Made by a program: the position numbers and the translations under genes. This document shows, in pieces, positions 55,364 to 63,281 of a stretch of DNA of 64,000 bases. Below the pieces are notes generated by a model, which saw only the letters and a list, made by a program, of their open reading frames with translations, was not told the origin of the DNA and made no database searches. Position 1 is the first letter of the stretch; every line of letters starts with the position of its first letter. The DNA comes from JAGOCV01 sp049445855 (GTDB lineage Bacteria > Pseudomonadota > Gammaproteobacteria > Burkholderiales > Burkholderiaceae_C). The DNA lies in the NCBI RefSeq assembly GCF_049445855.1, contig NZ_JBMSDV010000003.1, positions 186,001 to 250,000 on the forward strand, given 5' to 3'.

Positions 55364-56542
55364 ATGAACCTGCCGGGCCTCAACTACCAGCTGGGCGAAG
55401 ACATCGACGCGCTGCGCGACGCCGTGCGCGCGTTTGCCGACGAGGAGATCGCGCCGCGCGCGGCCGAGATCGACCGCACCGACCAGTTTCCCATGGACCT
55501 GTGGCGCAAGATGGGCGACCTGGGCGTGCTCGGCATCACCGTGCCCGAGGAATACGGCGGTGCGAACATGGGCTACCTTGCGCACATGGTGGCCATGGAA
55601 GAAATTTCGCGTGCGAGTGCCTCCGTGGGCCTGTCGTACGGCGCGCACAGCAACCTGTGCGTGAACCAGATCAAGCGCAACGGCAATGAAGCGCAGAAAA
55701 AGAAATACCTGCCGGGCCTCATCAGCGGCGAGCACGTCGGCGCGCTCGCGATGAGCGAGCCCAATGCGGGCAGCGATGTGATCAGCATGAAGCTGAAGGC
55801 GGAAGACAAAGGCGGCTACTACCTGCTCAACGGCAGCAAGTTCTGGATCACCAACGGTCCCGACGCGGACACGCTGGTCGTTTATGCCAAGACCGAGCCC
55901 GAGCTCGGCGCGCGCGGCGTCACCGCCTTCCTGATCGAGAAGACGATGAAAGGCTTCTCCATCGCGCAGAAGCTCGACAAGCTGGGCATGCGCGGCAGCC
56001 ACACGGGCGAACTCGTGTTCCAGAACGTCGAGGTGCCGGCGGAGAACATCCTGGGCCACCTGAACGGCGGCGCGAAGGTGCTCATGAGCGGGCTGGACTA
56101 CGAGCGCGCCGTGCTCGCGGCCGGCCCCATCGGCATCATGCAGTCGGTCATGGACAACGTGATTCCCTACATCCACGACCGCAAGCAGTTCGGCCAGAGC
56201 ATCGGCGAGTTCCAGCTCATCCAGGGCAAGGTGGCCGACATGTACACCGTGCTGCAGGCCGCGCGCGCCTACTGCTACACCGTGGGCAAGAACCTCGATT
56301 CGCTGGGCACCGACCACGTGCGCCAGGTGCGCAAGGACTGCGCGTCCGTCATCCTGTGGTGCGCCGAGAAGGCGACGTGGATGGCCGGCGAAGGCGTGCA
56401 GATTTTCGGCGGCAACGGCTACATCAACGAATACCCGCTGGGCCGCCTGTGGCGCGACGCCAAGCTCTACGAGATCGGCGCCGGCACCAGCGAAATCCGC
56501 CGCATGCTGATCGGGCGGGAACTGTTCGCAGAGACCATGTAA
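55364..56542 (+). CDS. liuA: isovaleryl-CoA dehydrogenase
   Basis: A 392-residue acyl-CoA dehydrogenase. The catalytic Glu for isovaleryl-CoA dehydrogenase is in MSGLDYERAVLAAGP, and the usual C-terminal Glu is replaced in LYEIGAGTSEI, the pattern known for IVD. It removes two hydrogens from isovaleryl-CoA to give 3-methylcrotonyl-CoA in leucine breakdown, passing electrons to ETF. An AAGGAGA site precedes the ATG. Confidence 0.93.
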   Translation: MNLPGLNYQLGEDIDALRDAVRAFADEEIAPRAAEIDRTDQFPMDLWRKMGDLGVLGITVPEEYGGANMGYLAHMVAMEEISRASASVGLSYGAHSNLCVNQIKRNGNEAQKKKYLPGLISGEHVGALAMSEPNAGSDVISMKLKAEDKGGYYLLNGSKFWITNGPDADTLVVYAKTEPELGARGVTAFLIEKTMKGFSIAQKLDKLGMRGSHTGELVFQNVEVPAENILGHLNGGAKVLMSGLDYERAVLAAGPIGIMQSVMDNVIPYIHDRKQFGQSIGEFQLIQGKVADMYTVLQAARAYCYTVGKNLDSLGTDHVRQVRKDCASVILWCAEKATWMAGEGVQIFGGNGYINEYPLGRLWRDAKLYEIGAGTSEIRRMLIGRELFAETM

Positions 56543-56579
56543 GACGACGGGCAACGCCCTTCGCGACGACAATCACACC

Positions 56580-57236
56580 ATGACACCATCCATCAAAGAA
56601 CTCTTCGTCCACAACCGCAACTGGGCCGCGCAGATGGAGCGCGATCGCCCGGGCTTCTTCACCGGCCTGGTGGCGCAGCAGACGCCCAAGTACATGTGGA
56701 TCGGCTGCTCCGACAGCCGCGTGCCGGCCAACCAGATCACCGGGCTGGAGCCGGGCGAAGTGTTCGTGCACCGCAACGTGGCCAACATCGTCGTGCACTC
56801 GGACCTGAACGCGCTGTCGGCCATCCAGTTCGCGGTGGAGCACCTGAAGGTGGAAGACATCATGGTGGTGGGGCACTACGGCTGCGCGGGCGTGAAGGCC
56901 GCATTGGACGGCAAGCGCATTGGTCTCGCGGACAACTGGATCCGCCACATCCAGGATGTGCGTGACCGGCATCGCGCGTGGATCGACGCCGTGGCCGACG
57001 AGCAGCGTGCCGACATGCTGTGTGACTTCAACGTCATCGAACAGGTGGTGAACGTCGGCGTGAGCACGGTCATGCTCGACGCCTGGGCGCGTGGCCAGAA
57101 GGTCAACCTGCACGGCTGGGCCTTCGGCGTGCACGACGGGCTGCTGCAGGACCTGGGCATGAGCGTGTCCAGCCCTGAAGAGATGGATGCGAAATACCGC
57201 GCCGCGCTCGAACGCGTGGTGAAGAAGCGCAGCTGA
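56580..57236 (+). CDS. can: beta-class carbonic anhydrase
   Basis: A 218-residue enzyme with zinc ligands in MWIGCSDSRVPANQITGL (Cys, with the Asp-Arg dyad) and VVGHYGCAGVKAAL (His, Cys). It interconverts CO2 and bicarbonate. Sitting in a leucine-degradation gene set, it could supply bicarbonate to 3-methylcrotonyl-CoA carboxylase. The carboxylase genes themselves are not in the window. Confidence 0.95.
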   Translation: MTPSIKELFVHNRNWAAQMERDRPGFFTGLVAQQTPKYMWIGCSDSRVPANQITGLEPGEVFVHRNVANIVVHSDLNALSAIQFAVEHLKVEDIMVVGHYGCAGVKAALDGKRIGLADNWIRHIQDVRDRHRAWIDAVADEQRADMLCDFNVIEQVVNVGVSTVMLDAWARGQKVNLHGWAFGVHDGLLQDLGMSVSSPEEMDAKYRAALERVVKKRS

Positions 57237-57274
57237 TCCCCATTCCTTTCCAACGATTCCCAGGAGATATTTCC

Positions 57275-58456
57275 ATGTCCGATTCCATCGTCATCCTCGG
57301 CGCGGCGCGCACCCCCATGGGCGGCTTCCAGGGCGACTTCGCCTCGCTCTCGGCCAATGACCTCGGCGGCGCCGCCATCAAGGCCGCCATCGAACGCGCC
57401 GGCATCGCGCCCGAGAAAGTGGACGAAGTGCTGTTCGGCAACTGCCTGATGGCCGGCCAGGGCCAGGCGCCCGCGCGTCAGGCGGCATTCAAGGGCGGCC
57501 TGCCAGCGGCCACCGGCGCGGTCACGCTGTCCAAGATGTGCGGCTCGGGCATGGAAGCCGCGATGCTTGCGCACGACCAGCTCGTCGCGGGCAGTCGCGA
57601 CGTGGTGGTCGCCGGCGGCATGGAGAGCATGACCAACGCACCGCACCTGCTGCCCAAGGGGCGCAGCGGCATCCGCATCGGCCATGACCGCATCTTCGAT
57701 CACATGATGCTCGACGGCCTGGAGGACGCCTACGAACCCGGCCGCGCCATGGGCACCTTCGGCGAGCAGTGCGCCGACAAGTACAAGTTCTCGCGCGAGG
57801 CGCAGGACGCCTTCGCCACCGCCAGCGTGACGCGTGCCAAGGCCGCCACCGAATCCGGTGCGTTCAAGGAAGAGATCGTGCCGGTCACCGTCAAGGGCCG
57901 TGCGGGCGAGGTCGTCATCTCTGCCGACGAAGGCCCGGGCAAGATCAAGCTCGACAAGATTCCGCAACTCAAGCCCGCCTTCCGCAAGGACGGCACCATC
58001 ACCGCGGCATCGAGCTCGTCGATCAACGACGGCGCCGCTGCACTGGTGCTGGCGCGCGAATCGACCGCGAAGTCGCTGGGTGCGAAACCCATCGCGCGCA
58101 TCGTCGGCCACGCCACGTTCGCGCAGCAACCCGAGTGGTTCACCACCGCACCCGTGGGCGCAGTGAAGAAGCTGCTGGCCAAGACCGGCTGGAGCGTTGC
58201 CGACGTCGACCTGTGGGAAGTGAACGAAGCGTTCGCCGTCGTGCCGATGGCGCTGATGGAAGAGCTCAAGGTGTCGCACGACATCGTGAACGTGAACGGC
58301 GGTGCGTGCGCGTTGGGCCACCCCATCGGCGCATCGGGTGCACGCATCCTGGTGACGCTGATCCACGCGCTCAAGGCCAAGGGCAAGAAGAAGGGCATCG
58401 CGACGCTGTGCATCGGTGGCGGCGAAGGCACGGCCATGGCGATCGAACTCGTCTGA
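57275..58456 (+). CDS. acetyl-CoA C-acyltransferase (thiolase)
   Basis: A 393-residue thiolase with nucleophilic Cys in LSKMCGSGMEAAML, His in NVNGGACALGHPIGASG and the C-terminal Cys in LCIGGGEGTAMAIE. It cleaves acetoacetyl-CoA or beta-ketoacyl-CoA. In this context it would complete leucine degradation by processing acetoacetyl-CoA. ATG 57275 follows a GGAGATA site, and the next gene is 13 bp downstream. Confidence 0.93.
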   Translation: MSDSIVILGAARTPMGGFQGDFASLSANDLGGAAIKAAIERAGIAPEKVDEVLFGNCLMAGQGQAPARQAAFKGGLPAATGAVTLSKMCGSGMEAAMLAHDQLVAGSRDVVVAGGMESMTNAPHLLPKGRSGIRIGHDRIFDHMMLDGLEDAYEPGRAMGTFGEQCADKYKFSREAQDAFATASVTRAKAATESGAFKEEIVPVTVKGRAGEVVISADEGPGKIKLDKIPQLKPAFRKDGTITAASSSSINDGAAALVLARESTAKSLGAKPIARIVGHATFAQQPEWFTTAPVGAVKKLLAKTGWSVADVDLWEVNEAFAVVPMALMEELKVSHDIVNVNGGACALGHPIGASGARILVTLIHALKAKGKKKGIATLCIGGGEGTAMAIELV

Positions 58457-58469
58457 TCCGGGCGACCCC

Positions 58470-59597
58470 ATGCTGCTGACGCCCGATCAGGAAATGGTCC
58501 GCGACGCGGTGCGCGACTTCGCGCAGAAGGAACTCTGGCCCCACGCCGCTCGATGGGACCGTGACCACCACTTCCCGAAAGACGTGCACAAGGGGCTGGC
58601 CGCGCTGGGCGCGTACGGCATCTGCGTGCCGGAAGAGTTCGGCGGCGCCAACCTCGACTACCTCACGCTCGCCCTCGTGCTGGAAGAAATCGCCGCCGGC
58701 GACGGTGGCACCAGCACCGCGATCAGCGTGACCAACTGCCCGGTCAACGCCATCCTCATGCGCTACGGCAACGATGCGCAGAAGCAGAAGTGGCTCACGA
58801 GACTCGCACAAGGCGAACTGCTCGGCGCGTTCTGCCTGACCGAGCCGCACGTGGGCAGCGATGCGTCTGCGCTCAAGACCACGGCGCGGCGCGATGGCGA
58901 CGGCTACGTGATCGACGGTGTGAAGCAGTTCATCACCAGCGGCAAGCACGGCGATGTGGCCATCGTCATCGCCGTCACCGACAAGGCAGCGGGCAAGAAA
59001 GGCATGAGCGCGTTCATCGTGCCGACCGACACGCCCGGCTACGTCGTCGCACGGCTCGAGGAAAAACTCGGCCAGCACAGCAGCGACACGGCGCAGATCA
59101 ACTTCGACAACTGCCGCATTCCCGCAGAGAACCTGATCGGCGCGGAAGGCGAGGGCTACCGCATTGCACTTTCGGCGCTCGAAGGCGGACGCATCGGCAT
59201 CGCAGCGCAGAGCGTCGGCATGGCGCGCAGCGCACTCGAGGTGGCGCTGGCATATGCAAAGGAGCGCGAGAGTTTCGGCACGGCCATCATCAACCACCAG
59301 GCCGTAGGCTTTCGCCTCGCCGACTGCGCGACAAAGCTCGAAGCTGCGCGCCAGCTCGTGTGGCACGCCGCGTCGTTGCGCGACGCCGGACGTCCGTGCC
59401 TGAAGGAAGCTGCGATGGCCAAGCTTTTCGCCAGCGAAGCAGCCGAGCAGATCTGCAGCGCCGCCATCCAGACGCTGGGCGGCTACGGCTACGTGAGCGA
59501 CTTCCCGGTCGAGCGCATCTACCGCGACGTGCGCGTCTGCCAGATCTATGAAGGCACGTCGGACGTGCAGAAGATCATCATCCAGCGTGCGCTCTGA
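58470..59597 (+). CDS. acyl-CoA dehydrogenase
   Basis: A 375-residue ACAD of the ordinary type, with the catalytic Glu in VCQIYEGTSDVQKII. Other family segments are FCLTEPHVGSDASAL (FAD site) and GGYGYVSDFPVERIYRDVRV. It differs from LiuA and probably handles a straight or branched short/medium-chain acyl-CoA. It is close behind the thiolase gene. Confidence 0.92.
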   Translation: MLLTPDQEMVRDAVRDFAQKELWPHAARWDRDHHFPKDVHKGLAALGAYGICVPEEFGGANLDYLTLALVLEEIAAGDGGTSTAISVTNCPVNAILMRYGNDAQKQKWLTRLAQGELLGAFCLTEPHVGSDASALKTTARRDGDGYVIDGVKQFITSGKHGDVAIVIAVTDKAAGKKGMSAFIVPTDTPGYVVARLEEKLGQHSSDTAQINFDNCRIPAENLIGAEGEGYRIALSALEGGRIGIAAQSVGMARSALEVALAYAKERESFGTAIINHQAVGFRLADCATKLEAARQLVWHAASLRDAGRPCLKEAAMAKLFASEAAEQICSAAIQTLGGYGYVSDFPVERIYRDVRVCQIYEGTSDVQKIIIQRAL

Positions 59598-59602
59598 GTT
59601 CC

Positions 59603-60655
59603 GTGAGCGCCTCGTCCCTGTCCACCATCGCCGCCATCCGCGAACGGTTGCGCGCGCTCGGCGCGCGGCCAGGGCACGAGTTCCGCGTGCTGCGGCTGTG
59701 GTCGCAGGCCTTGCCGCAGGACAGCGGCAGCCGCAACATCGAGGACTTCCTGCCGCAGACCTTGCGGGAGGCATTGCCAGCGCTCACCGAAGAACTCGCC
59801 TCGCTGGCGAGACTGCGCTCCGAACACCCCGGTGAAGACGGCTCCGCGCGGCTGCTCGTCGATCTGACCGATGGGCAATCGGTGGAGAGCGTGCTGCTTG
59901 CGCCCGGTCGTATTCCCGGGCTTTGCGTATCGACACAAGTGGGTTGCGCGGTGGGCTGCGTGTTCTGCATGACGGGCCGCGAAGGTCTGCTGCGGCAACT
60001 CGGCAGCGCGGAGATCGTGGCGCAGGTGGCACTGGCCCGCAGCATGCGGCCCGTGCAGAAGGTCGTGTTCATGGGCATGGGCGAGCCCGCGCACAACCTC
60101 GACGCGGTGATGGAAGCCATCGAACTGCTTGGCACGGCTGGCAACATCGGCCACAAGAACCTGGTGTTGTCCACCGTGGGGGATGAGCGTGTCTTCGAGC
60201 GCTTGCCGCAAGGCCCGGTGAAGCCGGCGCTGGCGCTGTCACTGCATACCACGCGCGCAGACCTGCGCGCCGAACTGCTGCCGCGCGCGCCACGGCTCAC
60301 CCCTGACGAGCTCGTCGAAGCCGGCGAGCGTTACGCGCGCAGCACCGGTTACCCCATCCAGTACCAGTGGACGCTGATCGACGGTGTGAACGACAGCGCC
60401 GAAGAAATCGCCGGCATCGTGCGTTTGCTGAAGGGCAAATATGCGGTGATGAACCTGATTCCCTACAACAGCGTGCCCGAGTTGTCGTTTCGACGTCCGT
60501 CGTGGGAACGTGCCGCGCAGATGGCGCGTGAACTGCATCGCGCGGGCGTGCTCACCAAGCTGCGCCAGTCGGCGGGGCAGGACGTGGACGGCGGCTGCGG
60601 CCAGTTGCGTGCGCGCACACAGCGCCGGGTCATCCCCATGCAGGCTGTGACCTGA
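59603..60655 (+). CDS. RlmN/Cfr-like radical SAM RNA methyltransferase
   Basis: A 350-residue protein starting at GTG 59603, 5 bp after the acyl-CoA dehydrogenase stop. It has the radical-SAM cluster CAVGCVFC, the preceding Cys in GLCVSTQVGC, MGMGEPAHNLDAVM, and the methyl-carrying Cys in GGCGQLRAR. Both Cys of the RlmN/Cfr mechanism are thus present, so it should methylate adenine 2503 or a similar base. The N-terminal domain diverges from ordinary RlmN (GHEFRVLRLWSQALPQDS), so this may be a paralogue with another target. Confidence 0.82.
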   Translation: MSASSLSTIAAIRERLRALGARPGHEFRVLRLWSQALPQDSGSRNIEDFLPQTLREALPALTEELASLARLRSEHPGEDGSARLLVDLTDGQSVESVLLAPGRIPGLCVSTQVGCAVGCVFCMTGREGLLRQLGSAEIVAQVALARSMRPVQKVVFMGMGEPAHNLDAVMEAIELLGTAGNIGHKNLVLSTVGDERVFERLPQGPVKPALALSLHTTRADLRAELLPRAPRLTPDELVEAGERYARSTGYPIQYQWTLIDGVNDSAEEIAGIVRLLKGKYAVMNLIPYNSVPELSFRRPSWERAAQMARELHRAGVLTKLRQSAGQDVDGGCGQLRARTQRRVIPMQAVT

Positions 60656-60679
60656 GCAAACAAAAGGACAGAAATACCC

Positions 60680-61345
60680 ATGGCTTCTTTCGACGCCGTT
60701 CTTTTCGACTGCGACGGCGTGCTCGTCGACAGCGAATCCATCACCAACGGCGTGCTGCGCGACATGCTGGAAGAACTCGGCTGGAAGCTGACGCCCGAGG
60801 AATGCATGCGGACCTTCGTCGGCAAGGCCGTGAAGGACGAGCGCGCCACCATCGAGGCGAAAACCGGCAAGCCGCTCACCGAAGAGTGGATGGTCGAATT
60901 CCGCGAGCGCCGCAATGAAGGCCTGATGCGTTCGTTGCTGCCGGTGCGCAATGCCATTGCAGCGGTGGCGCGCATCCACGAGATGCACGCGGGCCGCATC
61001 GCCTGTGCGTCTGGCGCGGACCGTTTCAAGGTGGAGATGCAGCTCGAGAAATGCGGCTTCATGCCCTACTTCAAGGGCCACATCTTCAGCGGGCACGAAC
61101 TGCCGCGCTCCAAGCCATTTCCCGATGTGTACCTCGCCGCCGCTGCCGCGCTGGGCGTGGACCCGAAGCGCTGCGCGGTGATCGAAGACACGGTGACGGG
61201 CGCGACGGCCGGCGTTGCAGCCGGCTGCACGGTGTTCGGTTACAGCCCGGCCGAAGCCGGGCACGATGCGCCGGGTGCGTTGCGCGCAGCGGGCGCCACG
61301 CACATCTTCACCGACATGGCGGACCTGCCGGGCTTGCTGGGCTGA
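60680..61345 (+). CDS. HAD-family phosphatase (YieH/Gph-like)
   Basis: A 221-residue HAD hydrolase with motif I FDCDGVLVDSE, motif II CASGA, motif III Lys in RSKPFPDVYLAAAA and motif IV VIEDTVTGATAGVAAG. It has a small helical cap. Similar proteins act on phosphoglycolate, 6-phosphogluconate or other sugar phosphates. Substrate unknown. It is 24 bp behind the methyltransferase gene. Confidence 0.9.
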   Translation: MASFDAVLFDCDGVLVDSESITNGVLRDMLEELGWKLTPEECMRTFVGKAVKDERATIEAKTGKPLTEEWMVEFRERRNEGLMRSLLPVRNAIAAVARIHEMHAGRIACASGADRFKVEMQLEKCGFMPYFKGHIFSGHELPRSKPFPDVYLAAAAALGVDPKRCAVIEDTVTGATAGVAAGCTVFGYSPAEAGHDAPGALRAAGATHIFTDMADLPGLLG

Positions 61346-61346
61346 A

Positions 61347-61757
61347 TCAGGTCTTCGGCGACGTCACCAGCGCCACGCCCTCGATCTCCAGCAGCATGCG
61401 CGGATCGGGCAACGAAGCCACCACGCAGGTGGTGCGCGCCGGGTAGGGCGCGGCGGGTCCGAAGGCCACGGCGTAGCGGCGGTTCATCTCGGCCACGTCT
61501 TCCTGCCGCGTGAGCAGCATGTTCACCTTGACCAGCGAACGCAGCGACGCGCCGCCCAGTTCCAGGACTTTTTTCATCGCGACGACGGCCTGGTCGAACT
61601 GCTTGCCGAAGTCGCCTTCGTCGATGCTGCCGTCGTCGTGATACCCGGGCGTGCCGGAAACGAACAGCAGGTCGCCCACGCGCGCAGCGGCGGAGAGCGG
61701 CGGCACCTTGAACGTGCCGGGCGAGGGAATGTGGTGGATGTCGGAGATGTCAGGCAT
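61347..61757 (-). CDS. RidA family protein (enamine/imine deaminase)
   Basis: A 136-residue RidA-fold protein. It keeps the catalytic Arg in YPARTTCVVASL and a Glu in LLEIEGVAL, so it is a probable active 2-iminoacid/enamine deaminase, in contrast to the RidA protein at 30009. It ends 1 bp from the HAD gene on the opposite strand. Confidence 0.88.
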   Translation of the reverse strand: MPDISDIHHIPSPGTFKVPPLSAAARVGDLLFVSGTPGYHDDGSIDEGDFGKQFDQAVVAMKKVLELGGASLRSLVKVNMLLTRQEDVAEMNRRYAVAFGPAAPYPARTTCVVASLPDPRMLLEIEGVALVTSPKT

Positions 61758-61806
61758 GGCGTGTGCTTCCTTGTCGATAATCGGCCAGCCCGGTTGATAT
61801 CACACC

Positions 61807-63219
61807 ATGCACCATCACGCCACGCCCGCCCGCCACTTTCCGCACGCAGTCACCCGCGTCGTCGTGCTGGCGCTCACGCTGCTGCTGGCCGCCTGCTCCA
61901 GCGTGAAGCCGTGGATCAACCAGCCGCTTCCCGCCGACACCACGCTGCCCGAAATGCGCGTCGGCGCGGGGCTGGACAACCCGGAAGCAGCCGACCTCTC
62001 GATGCTGCTGGCCGTCACCATCTCGGGTGGCGGCGCGCGTGCCGCTGCGTTCGGCTATGGCGTGCTCGACGAACTGCGCCGCACGCAGGTGCAGTGGCGC
62101 GGTCATGAAATCTCGCTGCTCGACGAAATCGACGTGATCAGCGGCGTCTCGGGTGGCAGCATCGTGTCGGCCTATTACGCAGCGTTTGGCAAGGACACCT
62201 TTCCTGCTTTCGAGAACGAATTCCTGCGGCAGGACTTCCAGGACTCACTCATCAGCAACATGTTCAGGCCGGGCAGCCTGCATGACCTCAGTTCGCCGTG
62301 GTTCGGCCGCACGCACCTGCTTGCACGGCGACTCGACGAACTCTACAAAGGCCTGACCTACGGCGACCTCGCCAACCGGCCGGGCCAGCCGCGCCTGCTC
62401 ATCTCGGCGACGGACCTGTCGCTCGGTTCGAGCTTCGAATTCAGCTGGGACCAGTTCGAACTGATCTGCTCGGACCTCGCGAGCGTGCCGCTCTCGTTCG
62501 CCGTTGCTTCGTCGTCGGCCGTGCCCATTGCGCTCAGTCCCACGACGCTTCGGAACTACAGCGCCGACTGCCAGCGTCCATCGGTGGACGTGCGCGCCGC
62601 CACCAGCGCCACCGACTACCGCGTGCGCCTGCTGCGCTCCAGCCAGCGCAGTTATCTCGACGCGAAGGAGCGGCCTTACATCCATCTCGTCGACGGAGGC
62701 CTCGCGGACAACCTCGGCCTGCGTGCATTGCTCGACCGTTCGCTGGCTGGCGGCGGCATCCGCAGCAGCGTGCGCAGCCTGCCCGCCGGCGTCATCCGCA
62801 AGCTCGTCATCGTCGCGGTGAATGCCGAGCGTGACCCGGCCGAGCGCATCGACGCGCAGGACACCGTGCCCAGCACCTTCCAGGTGTTCGACGCGCTGAT
62901 GTTCGGCGCCGGCGCGCGCGCCACGCAGGAGACGCTGGAGCTGCTCACCGACACCGCGCAGGGCTGGCGGCGTGAACTCGCGCGCCGCGCGGGCGACGGC
63001 AACGACGCGTTCGCGCCCGACGCGCAGATCCACGTGATCACCGTCAACCTGCGCGATGCGCCCGAGCTTCTGCAGCGTGCGTCGCTGCTGCAGGTGCCCA
63101 CGGCGTTCTCGATCCCGCGTGCGGATGTGGGCCGGCTCATTGAGGCGGGGCGCCACATCCTGCGTGAATCGCCGGAGTTCAAGGCGCTGGTGCAGTCGTT
63201 TCCTTCGCGTTTTCCCTAG
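61807..63219 (+). CDS. patatin-like phospholipase, lipoprotein
   Basis: A 470-residue protein with an N-terminal signal and lipobox LAACSS. The patatin core carries the oxyanion loop TISGGGARAAAFGYG, the nucleophile GVSGGS and the catalytic Asp in HLVDGGLADNLGLRAL. It is probably an outer-membrane-associated phospholipase or esterase. Confidence 0.88.
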   Translation: MHHHATPARHFPHAVTRVVVLALTLLLAACSSVKPWINQPLPADTTLPEMRVGAGLDNPEAADLSMLLAVTISGGGARAAAFGYGVLDELRRTQVQWRGHEISLLDEIDVISGVSGGSIVSAYYAAFGKDTFPAFENEFLRQDFQDSLISNMFRPGSLHDLSSPWFGRTHLLARRLDELYKGLTYGDLANRPGQPRLLISATDLSLGSSFEFSWDQFELICSDLASVPLSFAVASSSAVPIALSPTTLRNYSADCQRPSVDVRAATSATDYRVRLLRSSQRSYLDAKERPYIHLVDGGLADNLGLRALLDRSLAGGGIRSSVRSLPAGVIRKLVIVAVNAERDPAERIDAQDTVPSTFQVFDALMFGAGARATQETLELLTDTAQGWRRELARRAGDGNDAFAPDAQIHVITVNLRDAPELLQRASLLQVPTAFSIPRADVGRLIEAGRHILRESPEFKALVQSFPSRFP

Positions 63220-63259
63220 GCGTTTCCGCTAGGAGGCGCGCACCCCGTCCGCCAATAAA

Positions 63260-63271
63260 ATGTGTACACAT
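63260..63271. promoter_or_regulatory. 12-bp palindrome upstream of the E1-alpha gene (candidate operator)
   Basis: ATGTGTACACAT is a perfect palindrome that ends ten bases before the ATG at 63282. It fits the T-GT-AC-A pattern of GntR-type operators. Its position between promoter and start codon suits repression. No regulator gene is visible in the window. Confidence 0.55.
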
Positions 63272-63281
63272 CAAAAGGCGG

